A DNA stretch of 64,000 nt from Mycobacterium sp. Aquia_213 (GCF_026625985.1 NZ_CP113116.1:3410001-3474000), one strand, 5' to 3'. Shown: positions 17,194-25,134, counted from the stretch's first letter. Notes: generated by a model not told the origin, from the letters alone. Numbers and translations: made by a program.

Positions 17194-18114
17194 CTACACC
17201 AACGATCGAACGAAGTTTTCATATGAGATGGACGGAACGAAGCCTGTGTCGTCAACCAACCTTTGGATCGAGAAAAGATCATTAGCGGCACAACCTTTTC
17301 CTGAATCGGCCGGGAAGCTAAGATCGCCGTCTCTTATTCGCTCACAAATTTCAAAATATTCTCGCAGAGTCTTCGGCCTAGAGGTTCCGATAAAGTAGTC
17401 CGCCTTGTTTTTTCCTCGCTGGCCTAGTCGAAAGTATGCTTCAGCCACATCCTGAGTGATGATTATGTCGAATAGCTGACCGTTCAACGGCATTTGGTAC
17501 GGCTCTCGCCTGAGAATCTTTCTCGTCGTCGAACATACATATCCGCCCCGGACTAGGAATTCGTCGAGCGGTACCGAGAGTCGCGTGTGGATGTAATCTA
17601 TTTTCTCAAGATATGCGACCATTTTTGACATGTCTCGAGCAGCGAGTTTCGCAATCGTGTAATTAGCCTGTGAGGACTCGTATGATGAGAGTTGCGTACG
17701 TCCCGCCAGGTATAATTCTGCGAAGGTTTCCTCCATCGTCCCTGCGCTCACGAATTTTATGCAGCCTGCATGTTTCGCTGCAGCGACGGCGTTCGCTGTG
17801 TAGATCGCGTTCACGAACTGATCGCGAAAGTCACCGTCTACCAATTTTTCCCGCCCGCTCCATGCGAAGTGATAAAATACGCAAGAGTCGCCTGGGTTCC
17901 AATGAATCTGATCCATAGCGTCCGCTAAAGTTTGGATAGTTTCCATTCCGATTGCCAAATATCTGGTATTTTCTGAGCCGATTACAGCTGCCGCCTCGGT
18001 CTCCGTAAGCTGCTTTCGACCCAAGCACAGAACCTCTACCCCTCGAGCGGCGAGATGTTTCGCGACTGCTGAGCCGACCAGTCCAGTCGCGCCCGTGATA
18101 ATTGCCTTTCTCAC
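17194..18114 (-). CDS. NAD(P)-dependent sugar epimerase/reductase (SDR), AT-rich paralogue
   Basis: A 306-residue extended SDR, a diverged copy of the next gene. Key features are VRKAIITGATGLVGSAVAKHL, SAGTMEETFAELYL and Y-x3-K in NYTIAKLAARDMSK. The open frame reaches an ATG at 18156, but the GTG at 18114 gives the same N-terminus as the paralogue and is preferred. Third positions are rich in A and T, unlike the rest of the window. Two tandem SDRs of one family suggest two successive or alternative reductions or epimerisations of keto-sugars. The family resembles the abequose/paratose-type reductases in a general way, but I cannot assign the reaction. Confidence 0.87.
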   Translation of the reverse strand: MRKAIITGATGLVGSAVAKHLAARGVEVLCLGRKQLTETEAAAVIGSENTRYLAIGMETIQTLADAMDQIHWNPGDSCVFYHFAWSGREKLVDGDFRDQFVNAIYTANAVAAAKHAGCIKFVSAGTMEETFAELYLAGRTQLSSYESSQANYTIAKLAARDMSKMVAYLEKIDYIHTRLSVPLDEFLVRGGYVCSTTRKILRREPYQMPLNGQLFDIIITQDVAEAYFRLGQRGKNKADYFIGTSRPKTLREYFEICERIRDGDLSFPADSGKGCAANDLFSIQRLVDDTGFVPSISYENFVRSLV

Positions 18115-18156
18115 GATAGCCGATCTCGGGGGGCCGCATATTCGGACGCTGAGCAT

Positions 18157-18565
18157 TGGGCCGGCGCTGGGTTAATCAAGGAAAAGGTCCTCCTAGCTCC
18201 CCGTGCCGTGCTATCGGGTCGTCGCGGTACCAACACGCGCTGAACGTACCCGACCAAGTATATGGCTAGGGCAACTGGGCCACCGCGCCGAGGACGTCGT
18301 AGGGCAGCCGGGAACTGGTCGCCGCAGTGCCTCCTGACCCTACCGGGGCCCCCTTGGGGCAGCCGGGGCCGGGATCAGCGTCGAGGTGCGCCAATCCGGC
18401 ACATCCTCGATGCGTTCGGGACGCGCCGGCACCGCGGCGGCGGCCTCGACCGGCGGCCTCGTGGCCGGATTTGGTGAACCGCCAGTGGAACGACGGCATA
18501 TTTACTGCGGGCGTTAATCTAGATCTAAACTGCGGCCGCCCGAGCCTGCTGAAATCGGCAAAGAC
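18157..18565. other. Gap of about 400 bases; GC-rich island between AT-rich genes
   Basis: Bases about 18270-18480 are very GC-rich and contrast with the AT-rich genes on both sides. No start, ribosome site or recognised protein is seen on either strand; short frames here are proline- and arginine-rich in all phases. It may be a remnant of native mycobacterial DNA between two acquired segments, and could carry the promoter for the two SDR genes to its left. Confidence 0.5.
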
Positions 18566-19144
18566 TTACCCGGTCTCAAAGGCTTCGCCAAAACCTGAGT
18601 CAAGTTCGCTAAGGCGATCAGCAACTAGGCCCCATTCGAGGTCCTTTTCGGACAACACTTGCGGAGCGATTGGCCATTCTATCCCCAACATCGGATCGTC
18701 GAATCGAATACCCGACTCATGATCTGGGGCGTATGCAGCAGATACCACGTAAACAACGGTCGAATTTGGCTCCAACGTGATGAACCCGTGCCCAAAACCT
18801 TCCGGTATCACTAGACTAACGCCATTTTCAGGCGTCAAGACTGTCCCGGACCATTGAAACCTAGTTGGTGACTGAGGCCGAAGGTCAACGCCGACGTCCC
18901 AGATAGCGCCTGCAGCACAAGAAACGATCTTGGCTTCCATGTGCGGTGGAAACTGGAAGTGGAGGCCCCGCAGCGTGCCGACCTCAACTGAGGTTGACGA
19001 GTTAACATGAATCGCCGCAGTAGGACGACCAGCGGCAGCGAGTTCGTCGGCACCGAACAATCGGCTAAAAAAGCCGCGCCGATCCCGCCTAACAGGCCGT
19101 TTAAGCACGAACAGGCCTTCTAAAGCAGTGGTCTTAAGTTCCAA
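18566..19144 (-). CDS. dTDP-4-dehydrorhamnose 3,5-epimerase family protein
   Basis: A 192-residue cupin enzyme of RmlC type. It shows RRDRRGFFSRLFGADEL, the catalytic His in TLRGLHFQFPP, the strand IWDVGVDLRPQSPT, FGHGFITLEPNSTVVY and the tail acidic site YAPDHESGIRFDDP. All active-site elements are present, so it can epimerise C3, C5 or both of a 4-keto-6-deoxy sugar nucleotide. It lies 15 bases after the C-methyltransferase stop on the same strand. In C-methyl sugar pathways (for example mycarose, noviose) exactly such an epimerase acts after the C-methyltransferase; here the substrate may be a CDP-sugar from RfbG. Confidence 0.92.
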   Translation of the reverse strand: MELKTTALEGLFVLKRPVRRDRRGFFSRLFGADELAAAGRPTAAIHVNSSTSVEVGTLRGLHFQFPPHMEAKIVSCAAGAIWDVGVDLRPQSPTRFQWSGTVLTPENGVSLVIPEGFGHGFITLEPNSTVVYVVSAAYAPDHESGIRFDDPMLGIEWPIAPQVLSEKDLEWGLVADRLSELDSGFGEAFETG

Positions 19145-19159
19145 GATAAATAACTCCGT

Positions 19160-20395
19160 TCAAATCTGCCGCATCGACGGTTGGGCCACCCAAATACGTG
19201 CCTGCGGAGCAAGTACCTCTATACGTTTCGCTAGCTCCGGGGCGATATTCCAAGGCAAAATCAGCACATCAGTGGGCTTTGCTGCATTGAGTTCATCAGG
19301 TGGGAGAACTGGCACTTGGGACCCCGGAAGGAACTTGCCGTGCTTCTCCTGGCTAGCGTCAACGACGTAGACTAAGTTCTTCGATGCTTCGCCCACTGCA
19401 TTCAAAAAGGTGTTACCTTTGTGCGCAGCCCCGTAGCCAGCCACGACGTCTCCTGCCTGCTTCCGTTCGGTCAGCCACTCACGAAGCCCAGAAATAGCGG
19501 TCCTGGACCGCTGCGAGAAAGACTCCCACATTTCAGGCTCAAATAACCCATCCTTGACTTCGGCATCTAACGTTGCTTTAACAGTTTCATCCGGCGGGCG
19601 ATTCCGGCTTAGCCAATATCGATTCGAACCGCCATGAGTCGGCAAATGGTCCACATGAAACAAATCGAGTCCGTGTGACTGTGCGACGGCCCTGACAGAA
19701 TGCGCGGTTAAATAAGAGTAGTGCTCGTGGTAGATCGTGTCGAACAACGCCTGCTGCAAAAGAACTGAGAACGAAGGGTTTTCAATTGTTATAACGGTCT
19801 CGTCGTCAGCAAGAATCGCCATCCCTTCAGTGAAATCATGCATATCAGGGACATGGGCAAACACATTGTTTGCAACAATCAGTCGCGGATGGCCGTGCTC
19901 AGAAACCAGCACTTTCGCAAGTTTCACACCAAAAAATTCGGAGATGGTTGGAACACCCGTTGCCTGGGCAATTTCAGCCACGTTAGCCGCAGGTTCGACT
20001 CCGAGCACCGCTACGCCCAACTGGCGAAATTCGGACAACAAGTACCCATCATTACTGGCTAGTTCCACGACAAGGCTCGAAGCGTCGAGTGAAAGCTTTT
20101 CTGCCATCACCGAGGCGTACTGTTTCGCGTGCTTCACCCACGTCGAACTTGCCGAGGAAAGATAGGGGTATTTGGCATGGAAGATTCGCTCAGGTAAAAC
20201 GTACTCGCCCAACTGCCCAAGTCCACAACGGGGACAAATGCGTAGGTAAAGCGGGAAAGCATCTTTCACTTCATCTTGGCTGTATCCGTATTCGGCTGGC
20301 AGGGGTTGTGCACCGAGGTCCAAAACGTTAACAAGATTGTCGGAATCGCAGACACGGCATTCGGAAGACCCACGTCTTGAAATCAACTCAGCCAT
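19160..20395 (-). CDS. Sugar-nucleotide C-methyltransferase (TylC3/NovU type)
   Basis: A 411-residue three-domain SAM methyltransferase. The N-terminal zinc domain has CRVC at residues 13-16 and CPRC at 54-57 around DLGAQPLPAEY. The central SAM domain contains VVELASNDGYLLSEF (about 110) and VLGVEPAANVAEIA, with NNVFAHVPD and ENPSFSVLL after it; the C-terminal domain has VAGYGAAHKGNTFLN. This is the architecture of the enzymes that add a methyl group to C3 of 4-keto-6-deoxy sugar nucleotides. The gene is first in a leftward unit with the 3,5-epimerase. Codon use is AT-richer than the flanks, indicating acquisition. It predicts a branched-chain sugar in the cell's glycolipid. Confidence 0.93.
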   Translation of the reverse strand: MAELISRRGSSECRVCDSDNLVNVLDLGAQPLPAEYGYSQDEVKDAFPLYLRICPRCGLGQLGEYVLPERIFHAKYPYLSSASSTWVKHAKQYASVMAEKLSLDASSLVVELASNDGYLLSEFRQLGVAVLGVEPAANVAEIAQATGVPTISEFFGVKLAKVLVSEHGHPRLIVANNVFAHVPDMHDFTEGMAILADDETVITIENPSFSVLLQQALFDTIYHEHYSYLTAHSVRAVAQSHGLDLFHVDHLPTHGGSNRYWLSRNRPPDETVKATLDAEVKDGLFEPEMWESFSQRSRTAISGLREWLTERKQAGDVVAGYGAAHKGNTFLNAVGEASKNLVYVVDASQEKHGKFLPGSQVPVLPPDELNAAKPTDVLILPWNIAPELAKRIEVLAPQARIWVAQPSMRQI

Positions 20396-20560
20396 GCTTA
20401 CTCCCTAGATACCGATTTCCAAGAATATTATGTCGTCTTTTGCTATTCATCCATGTTGCAGCCAGATAGTAGGTTACTACGATGTCCTGCGGAAGTCGGT
20501 GTGACGATCTGGCGAGGTTGTCCCGAGTTCCGTGGAACTTCGGTGGCGGTCCGGTGAGCA

Positions 20561-20828
20561 TCAGGCTGCGCTCACCTGGTCATTGTGCACTACAGGTTCG
20601 GCGGTTTCGCGTTCGAGTGCAGCGCGGACTGTTGGGAAGGTGCAGGTGGCCGTTGACGCGGCGGAACTGTTTGCCGGCTTCGACCATGCCGGCGGCGCAC
20701 CAGCGCAGCGCCATCTGCCCGTCGCGCCAGCGTTTGACGTTGCTTGCGTGTTCGCGGCAGACCGAGATCATCGACTCGATGGCGTTGGGAGAGCGCAGCG
20801 TGCGCGCCAGCGTGGGTGCTACACCCAA
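20561..20828 (-). pseudogene. Transposase C-terminal remnant (IS256/Mutator type)
   Basis: Only about 90 C-terminal residues remain. The segment LARTLRSPNAIESMISVCREH and NVKRWRDGQMALRWCAAGM are the conserved end of mycobacterial IS256-family transposases. The frame breaks after HLHLPN; a one-base shift at about 20625 restores RAALERETAEPV and a natural stop at 20561. Upstream of residue GVAPT the match ends abruptly. No inverted repeats could be paired. It marks a past insertion between the C-methyltransferase gene and the next sugar gene. Confidence 0.8.
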
Positions 20829-20926
20829 TCGCAGCGACGTCGACGTTTGCGCCCCGAGTCACTTCTGCACTGATGCTGTTGACCAGGCGCGAGTTTCGTG
20901 ATGCCGGTTCCTGAATTGAGTTTCCT

Positions 20927-20998
20927 ATGAAGCCGCGTATCGCGTACACCAAGCCATCGATCACCGAGCTCGAGGTGCGCTAAGCCACCGATGCCGCT
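20927..20998 (+). pseudogene. Relic of the start of a DegT/DnrJ/EryC1 aminotransferase gene
   Basis: Eighteen codons from the ATG read MKPRIAYTKPSITELEVR, then TAA, then ATDAA. Sugar aminotransferases of the DegT family begin with KPSITELEV followed by YATDAA, so the TAA probably replaces the Tyr codon TAC. Beyond about 20998 the frame is lost. Only the first 24 or so of about 380 residues remain. The relic suggests the locus once made an amino sugar. Assignment rests on a short motif remembered from the family. Confidence 0.5.
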
Positions 20999-21094
20999 GG
21001 AGCGACACGGCAACCCGGCCGACTACTCCGAACCCCCGAGGCCGACGACTAATCGTGGCGCACCAGCCATGGAGGTGGGTTACTATCCCGACCC

Positions 21095-21301
21095 ATGGAG
21101 TCTGTCGCCGACATCTACGGCTGCCAGCTTGCTCGGCTCCCCGACTGCGACGGAGCCTGCCCCCACTGTTCGACTCCCTGCCAAGATCCTGGTGGCGCCG
21201 GCATCGGTTACCGGCATGAGTGTTCCTGTATCTGCAACCAAGGTCACCCGCATGATTCTCAGCGACCCCACCGTTGTGGCTGCGGCCCTGTGTGGACGTG
21301 A
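21095..21301 (+). CDS. Small cysteine-rich protein, function unknown
   Basis: Sixty-eight residues with ten Cys (10, 18, 22, 25, 29, 43, 45, 47, 61, 63) and five His. The pairs CPHC, CSCIC and CGCG look like metal-binding (zinc or iron-sulfur) sites or a disulfide-rich fold. There is no signal peptide or membrane segment. The stop TGA overlaps the GTG start of the next gene (GTGA at 21298-21301), the coupling used throughout this locus, which argues that it is translated. I do not recognise the family. It lies just after a transposase relic and an aminotransferase relic, so chance openness must also be considered. Confidence 0.5.
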   Translation: MESVADIYGCQLARLPDCDGACPHCSTPCQDPGGAGIGYRHECSCICNQGHPHDSQRPHRCGCGPVWT

Positions 21302-22107
21302 CTGTCGCTGTCACCGGGGCAACCGGCTTCGTTGGAAGGCATGTAGTGGCCGACCTGCTCGACCGCGGCATACCCGTGCGCGCAATCGGGCGTAGCACCA
21401 CCAACCTGCCCACCCATACGCTGCTCACCACCGTGCCTACGCGAGACCTGTTCACAGAGAACGTGTCCGACTTGACCGAACTCGTCACCGAATCCAGCAC
21501 CCTCATCCACCTCGCCTGGTACGCCGAACCAGGCAAATATCTCAACTCACTGCACAACCTCAACTGCCTCACCGGCACCCTACGACTGGCCGAGGCGTTC
21601 GCCGACACTGGTGGCCGGTTCGTCGGGATAGGCACATGCGCTGAATACGATTCGGCCCCAGGTGTTCTCACTACCGACACGTCATTGATACCCACCACGT
21701 TGTATGCCGCGTGCAAAGCGTCTGCCTACATGACCCTGCTCAACTACTTCGCCCTCAAAGACAACAGCTTTGCCTGGTGCCGACTGTTCTACCCGCACGG
21801 CGAAGGCGAGCCTGAACAGCGGTTGGTGCCCTATGTACGCCGGCAGCTGGCCGCGGGCGAAGACGTGCTTCTGTCGCGCGGCAACCAGGTCAGGGATTTC
21901 ATGGACGTGAAAGACGCAGCCCGGATGATCGTCGACACAGCGCTAAGTGATCGCGAGGGCGCCGTCAACATCTGCTCAGGACACGGAATCACCGTGCGAG
22001 AACTCGTGGAAGAGATAGCCGCCGAGTATGGACGTAGTGACCTACTGCGGTTCGACGCCAAACCGGACAACGCTTTCGATCCTCCGAAAATTGTTGGCGT
22101 GCCATGA
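21298..22107 (+). CDS. NAD-dependent sugar epimerase/dehydratase (SDR)
   Basis: A 269-residue extended SDR with TVAVTGATGFVGRHVVADLL, LIHLAWYAEPGKYL, GIGTCAEYDS as the catalytic strand, and Y-x3-K in TLYAACKASAYM. GNQVRDFMDVKDAARM and NICSGHGITVREL are typical of nucleotide-sugar 4-ketoreductases and epimerases. GTG starts at 21292 and 21298 are both in frame; 21298 overlaps the small Cys-rich frame by 4 bases. Its own stop overlaps the ATG of a downstream broken frame. The protein is somewhat short but ends with a normal FDPPKIVG tail. It may reduce the 4-keto sugar made by RfbG or GmdA. Confidence 0.85.
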   Translation: MTVAVTGATGFVGRHVVADLLDRGIPVRAIGRSTTNLPTHTLLTTVPTRDLFTENVSDLTELVTESSTLIHLAWYAEPGKYLNSLHNLNCLTGTLRLAEAFADTGGRFVGIGTCAEYDSAPGVLTTDTSLIPTTLYAACKASAYMTLLNYFALKDNSFAWCRLFYPHGEGEPEQRLVPYVRRQLAAGEDVLLSRGNQVRDFMDVKDAARMIVDTALSDREGAVNICSGHGITVRELVEEIAAEYGRSDLLRFDAKPDNAFDPPKIVGVP

Positions 22108-22289
22108 AAGAGATAGCGCAATGGGAATGATATTACACCGATATATCTGCACGTTGCCCATGGCGATACCGGACCCATCGAAGTGTGCCTCCTCTCATTG
22201 AATTCACGATCGCCCGCCTGCCGTTCAAAAGGCACGTTCGCGAACACCCGGGCTATCTCGACGACTTACGAAAAATGAATCGGATCTAA
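22104..22289 (+). pseudogene. Broken small reading frame coupled to the upstream SDR gene
   Basis: An ATG at 22104 overlaps the SDR stop (ATGA). It reads MKEIAQWE, a TGA at 22128, and then continues in frame for 52 codons (YYTDISA..., with ARLPFKRHVREHPGYLDDL) to a TAA at 22287. The part after the stop looks like a genuine protein C-terminus. I read this as a gene that lost its middle or gained a nonsense codon. The family is not recognised. Confidence 0.4.
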
Positions 22290-22641
22290 CACATCCAGTC
22301 CGAAATGATCTCTACATGAACGAACTGGTGGAGCGAGTCGCGAAGCGATCTGGGTTGCCGGCTGGGACTCAAGCCCCGGACTACGTCCACTGCGCAGATT
22401 TCTGCGGCGGTGCAAGTGACCGGCGCTTACGCCAGGCCTGTGCAGCGGTCGACATCATCCTCAGTACATGGTGAACACTCCCCGATGCGTCCCCTAATCG
22501 CGACCTTCGGGTCCAGACACCCGGCTCGAATCACCGGCGTCTCGGGCAAGAAGACACTGAAAATCGACACAAATATCTTCCTCTGCGGCGGGCTCGGCTC
22601 TCGACTCCGCTCGAGCTGGGGCCCTGAATCACCTTAGGAGC
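22290..22641. other. Gap of about 350 bases with no supported gene
   Basis: A 53-codon frame from ATG 22316 to 22476 (MNELVERVAKRSGLPAGTQ...) has no ribosome site and no known match. A longer frame on the same strand is Ser/Arg-rich and looks like shadow sequence. The stretch probably holds decayed DNA and the promoter of the CmcI-family gene at 22648. Confidence 0.4.
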
Positions 22642-22647
22642 ATGAAC

Positions 22648-23439
22648 GTGGCCGAACGAATTCAGACCGACCATCAGCGGAGCGTGATCGAGAATGTGGA
22701 GGCTCTCGCCAAAGACCAAGAAATGGCTCGCCTGTCTGCGGAATGGACCAATCAAAGCGTTATGCGTCGCTACTCGTACAACTTCGAGTGGCTCGGCCGG
22801 CCGATCATCCAATACCCGCAGGACATCGTCTGTCTACAGGAGTTGATTTGGAGGATTAAGCCTCGTGTGATCGTCGAGACGGGAATCGCACATGGAGGTT
22901 CATTGATCCTCAGTGCTTCCGTCCTCGGGTTGCTTGACTTATGTGACGCGCTCGCCAATGACGTACCGCTTGACCTGCAGGCTCCCAGCCGGCAGGTCAT
23001 CGGCGTCGATATCGACATACGGCCTCATAATCGGACCGCGATAGAAGCCCATCCAATGTTTAAATACATTACGATGATCGAAGGATCTAGCATTGAGCCG
23101 AACATAATTCAACAGATTCATGATCTGGCGCGCGGCGATGGCCCTGTACTGGTCTGTCTCGACAGCAACCACACGCATGAGCATGTGCTCGCCGAATTGT
23201 GGGCCTATGCGCCTCTGGTGACGCCGGATAGCTATTGCGTGGTATTCGATACCGCCATTGAAGACTTGGGCGGCGACGCGGGCAATTTTCCCGACCGGCC
23301 GTGGAGTCGGGGCAACAACCCGAAGACGGCAGTCTGGGAATTCCTCAAATCGCATTCCGAGTTCGAGATTGACCGGAAAATTCCGCAAAGATTACAAATA
23401 ACCATGGCGCCGGACGGTTTTCTCCGCAGGATCCGGTGA
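22648..23439 (+). CDS. CmcI/rhamnosyl O-methyltransferase family protein
   Basis: A 263-residue SAM methyltransferase of the cephalosporin-hydroxylase (CmcI) family, which in mycobacteria includes the rhamnosyl O-methyltransferase Rv2959c. It has RYSYNFEWLGRPIIQYPQD, the SAM loop IVETGIAHGGSLILSA (about 70), the metal-binding acidic VIGVDIDIRPHNR (about 115), VLVCLDSNHTHEH (about 160) and the terminal APDGFLRR. AGGAG at 22636-22640 stands 7 bases before the GTG at 22648 but only 1 base before the ATG at 22642, so GTG is preferred. Probable role: O-methylation of a sugar in the surface glycolipid. A deleted paralogue lies at 24334-24561. Confidence 0.9.
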   Translation: MAERIQTDHQRSVIENVEALAKDQEMARLSAEWTNQSVMRRYSYNFEWLGRPIIQYPQDIVCLQELIWRIKPRVIVETGIAHGGSLILSASVLGLLDLCDALANDVPLDLQAPSRQVIGVDIDIRPHNRTAIEAHPMFKYITMIEGSSIEPNIIQQIHDLARGDGPVLVCLDSNHTHEHVLAELWAYAPLVTPDSYCVVFDTAIEDLGGDAGNFPDRPWSRGNNPKTAVWEFLKSHSEFEIDRKIPQRLQITMAPDGFLRRIR

Positions 23440-23461
23440 CGTGGGCTTCTTAGCTGTTCAG

Positions 23462-24337
23462 TTACCCCTCAGCATTGGGTGCAGACCGGCCGGCCTTGTA
23501 CCGCTGATACAACGCGGTGAATGCTTTCCCATAGGCCCCGCGCCAGTTGAGTACCATAAGCCGAGAAAATAGTGACACTCTTTCGGTCAGAGGGAAAGAT
23601 TTGGCCAATTTGAGCGCATAGGCCGAGAAAGTAAAGAACGGCAGTACAGCTTCGATGCGGCCATTACTGAGAACACGCCATGCGTCCGCGCGGCTACTGT
23701 CTCCCGACGCACCGAGTTCTAACCAGCCGTCATCGGTTCGATTTATGTTTCCACGCGAGGCAAGGAACAGATCGATCGCCCAATCTGCCGCCCAGAATGG
23801 CTGACCGATGAAATCACATTGGCGCAGGATTGCGGTCCGAACGACAGAGTAGTACACAGCTTGAGATTGCCAGCAGTGGTCCAAAAAGCCCGCAAAGCGT
23901 TCGCCCGGAGTGCCGACAAGCGAGAAGGTGACATTGTCCGCTTCAGCCTGCCCTTTGAACCTGTTCGGGCAGGTTGACGCTACATAGTCGACATTTTCCT
24001 CCAGGAAGTTGATATTCAATTCCAAGAAATTGTCTGACCGCGTATCGTCTGCAGCGAGCCAGTGAAAATATTCACCGACTGCTTTATCCAATACGAACTT
24101 AAAATTGGCATGAGGGCCAATATTATTTGGCTGGCGGAAGTATTTAATTCGCGGATTAATTGCAGCCATTTCTCGACAAATTTGCGCCGTATTATCCGTG
24201 GACGCATTGTCAGAGATGATCACCTCATAGTCACGGAACGACTGAGAACTTATAGATCTGAGAGCCTGCTCAAGAGACGCCTCGCCATTGTAGACGGGAA
24301 TGCCGATACTTATTCGAACTTGGCCATTCACGTTCAC
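23462..24337 (-). CDS. Family 2 glycosyltransferase
   Basis: A 291-residue GT-A transferase. RISIGIPVYNGEASLEQAL (residues 8-26), IISDNASTDNTAQICR (about 39) and WLAADDTRSDNFLE (about 92) give the nucleotide and metal sites. The C-terminal third carries hydrophobic and basic stretches that may associate with the membrane. The ATG overlaps the stop of the CmcI relic upstream on the same strand (ATGA), so the pair was once a coupled methyltransferase-glycosyltransferase unit. Codon use is moderately AT-rich. The donor sugar is unknown. Confidence 0.88.
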   Translation of the reverse strand: MNVNGQVRISIGIPVYNGEASLEQALRSISSQSFRDYEVIISDNASTDNTAQICREMAAINPRIKYFRQPNNIGPHANFKFVLDKAVGEYFHWLAADDTRSDNFLELNINFLEENVDYVASTCPNRFKGQAEADNVTFSLVGTPGERFAGFLDHCWQSQAVYYSVVRTAILRQCDFIGQPFWAADWAIDLFLASRGNINRTDDGWLELGASGDSSRADAWRVLSNGRIEAVLPFFTFSAYALKLAKSFPLTERVSLFSRLMVLNWRGAYGKAFTALYQRYKAGRSAPNAEG

Positions 24338-24561
24338 ATCTTCCTGCGCAGGAACCCGCGTGGCGCCACTGAGATCGGCAGGTCTTCGACAATCGTCGCC
24401 GCAATATCCTGAGGGCGGTTAAGCGCGGCGAAATGGTATGAGTATCGAGCACTAGTAGACGCGGAAGTCCATTGAGAAGAAAGGTGCGTAAGCTCTTGGG
24501 TTTTGCCCTGTTCGGCGACTTCCTCGGCACATTCAGCGCAAACTTTTTCATGCTCGTTCAC
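24334..24561 (-). pseudogene. CmcI-family methyltransferase reduced to its two ends by an in-frame deletion
   Basis: The 75-codon frame begins like a CmcI methyltransferase (ECAEEVAEQGKTQELTHLSSQW, then ARYSYHFAALNRPQDI) and ends like one (ISVAPRGFLRRK). Compared with the intact gene at 22648-23439, about 185 central residues with the whole SAM and metal sites are missing, yet start and stop remain in frame. The product cannot be a methyltransferase. The stop still overlaps the next glycosyltransferase start, so translation of the remnant may be kept to feed that gene. Confidence 0.8.
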
Positions 24562-24588
24562 GGGCGCTTTCCTATCTTAATTCGCACT

Positions 24589-24893
24589 TCATACTCTTCT
24601 CCCTATCCCGAAACCAACATCCTCGACCGGCCCAGCATGACTTCGCCGCACAAACGCCTGCGCCGCCATGTGGATCACCAGAGCCGGTTTGTGCGATGCG
24701 CAATGACTCCACGAGTTTAAAGGATCGCGGATGTCCGCAAGCGTTTCCCCGGAGAGTAGTTTGCGCGCCGACGCCAATTCGAACAGGCTCGGTTTCCCTT
24801 TGGGGGCAGGACATAGCCATACACGTCGCATCCCAACCGCTTAAGCAGCGCCGTCATCCAACTGCCCTCGAACCCCGTGTGACCCGACGGTTA
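24589..24893 (-). pseudogene. rfbG: Frameshifted N-terminal fragment of a second CDP-glucose 4,6-dehydratase
   Basis: Reading leftward from 24884, one phase gives GHTGFEGSWMTALLKRLGCDVYGYVLPPKG, then another gives SLFELASARKLLSGETLADIRDPL, a third gives KLVESLRIAQ and the second resumes with PALVIHMAAQAFVRRS. Joined, these are residues about 15-105 of an RfbG enzyme, including the NAD loop and the AAQxxVRRS strand. At least three frameshifts and a missing C-terminal two thirds show it is dead. It differs from the intact rfbG at 14885, so it is not a recent copy. It indicates an older CDP-sugar cassette at this end of the variable region. Confidence 0.75.
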
Positions 24894-25134
24894 CCTGCGT
24901 TGCGTGTGCTAAAGCCGTAACGCCGATCAGCGGCCGTCCGGTCGCATCACGAGATGCATTTCGGTCATACCATGGTTTGCAATCAGGGGACAGCGAGCGT
25001 CCGCTGGTGCCACTGTTGGTAACCAACGGCCAGCTGGGCGGGGCCACCCAGCCAAAGCGCATCTGAGAGTCGAGGACCAGTGTCATGGCAGCGGCGTCGT
25101 CCTACTGTTCGACACACGGAAGGCAGGACAGGTT

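Noticed and set aside
22316..22476. 53-codon frame MNELVERVAKRSG... as a gene
   Set aside because: No Shine-Dalgarno, no match to a known family, and it sits in a decayed stretch; kept only as a note in the gap entry.
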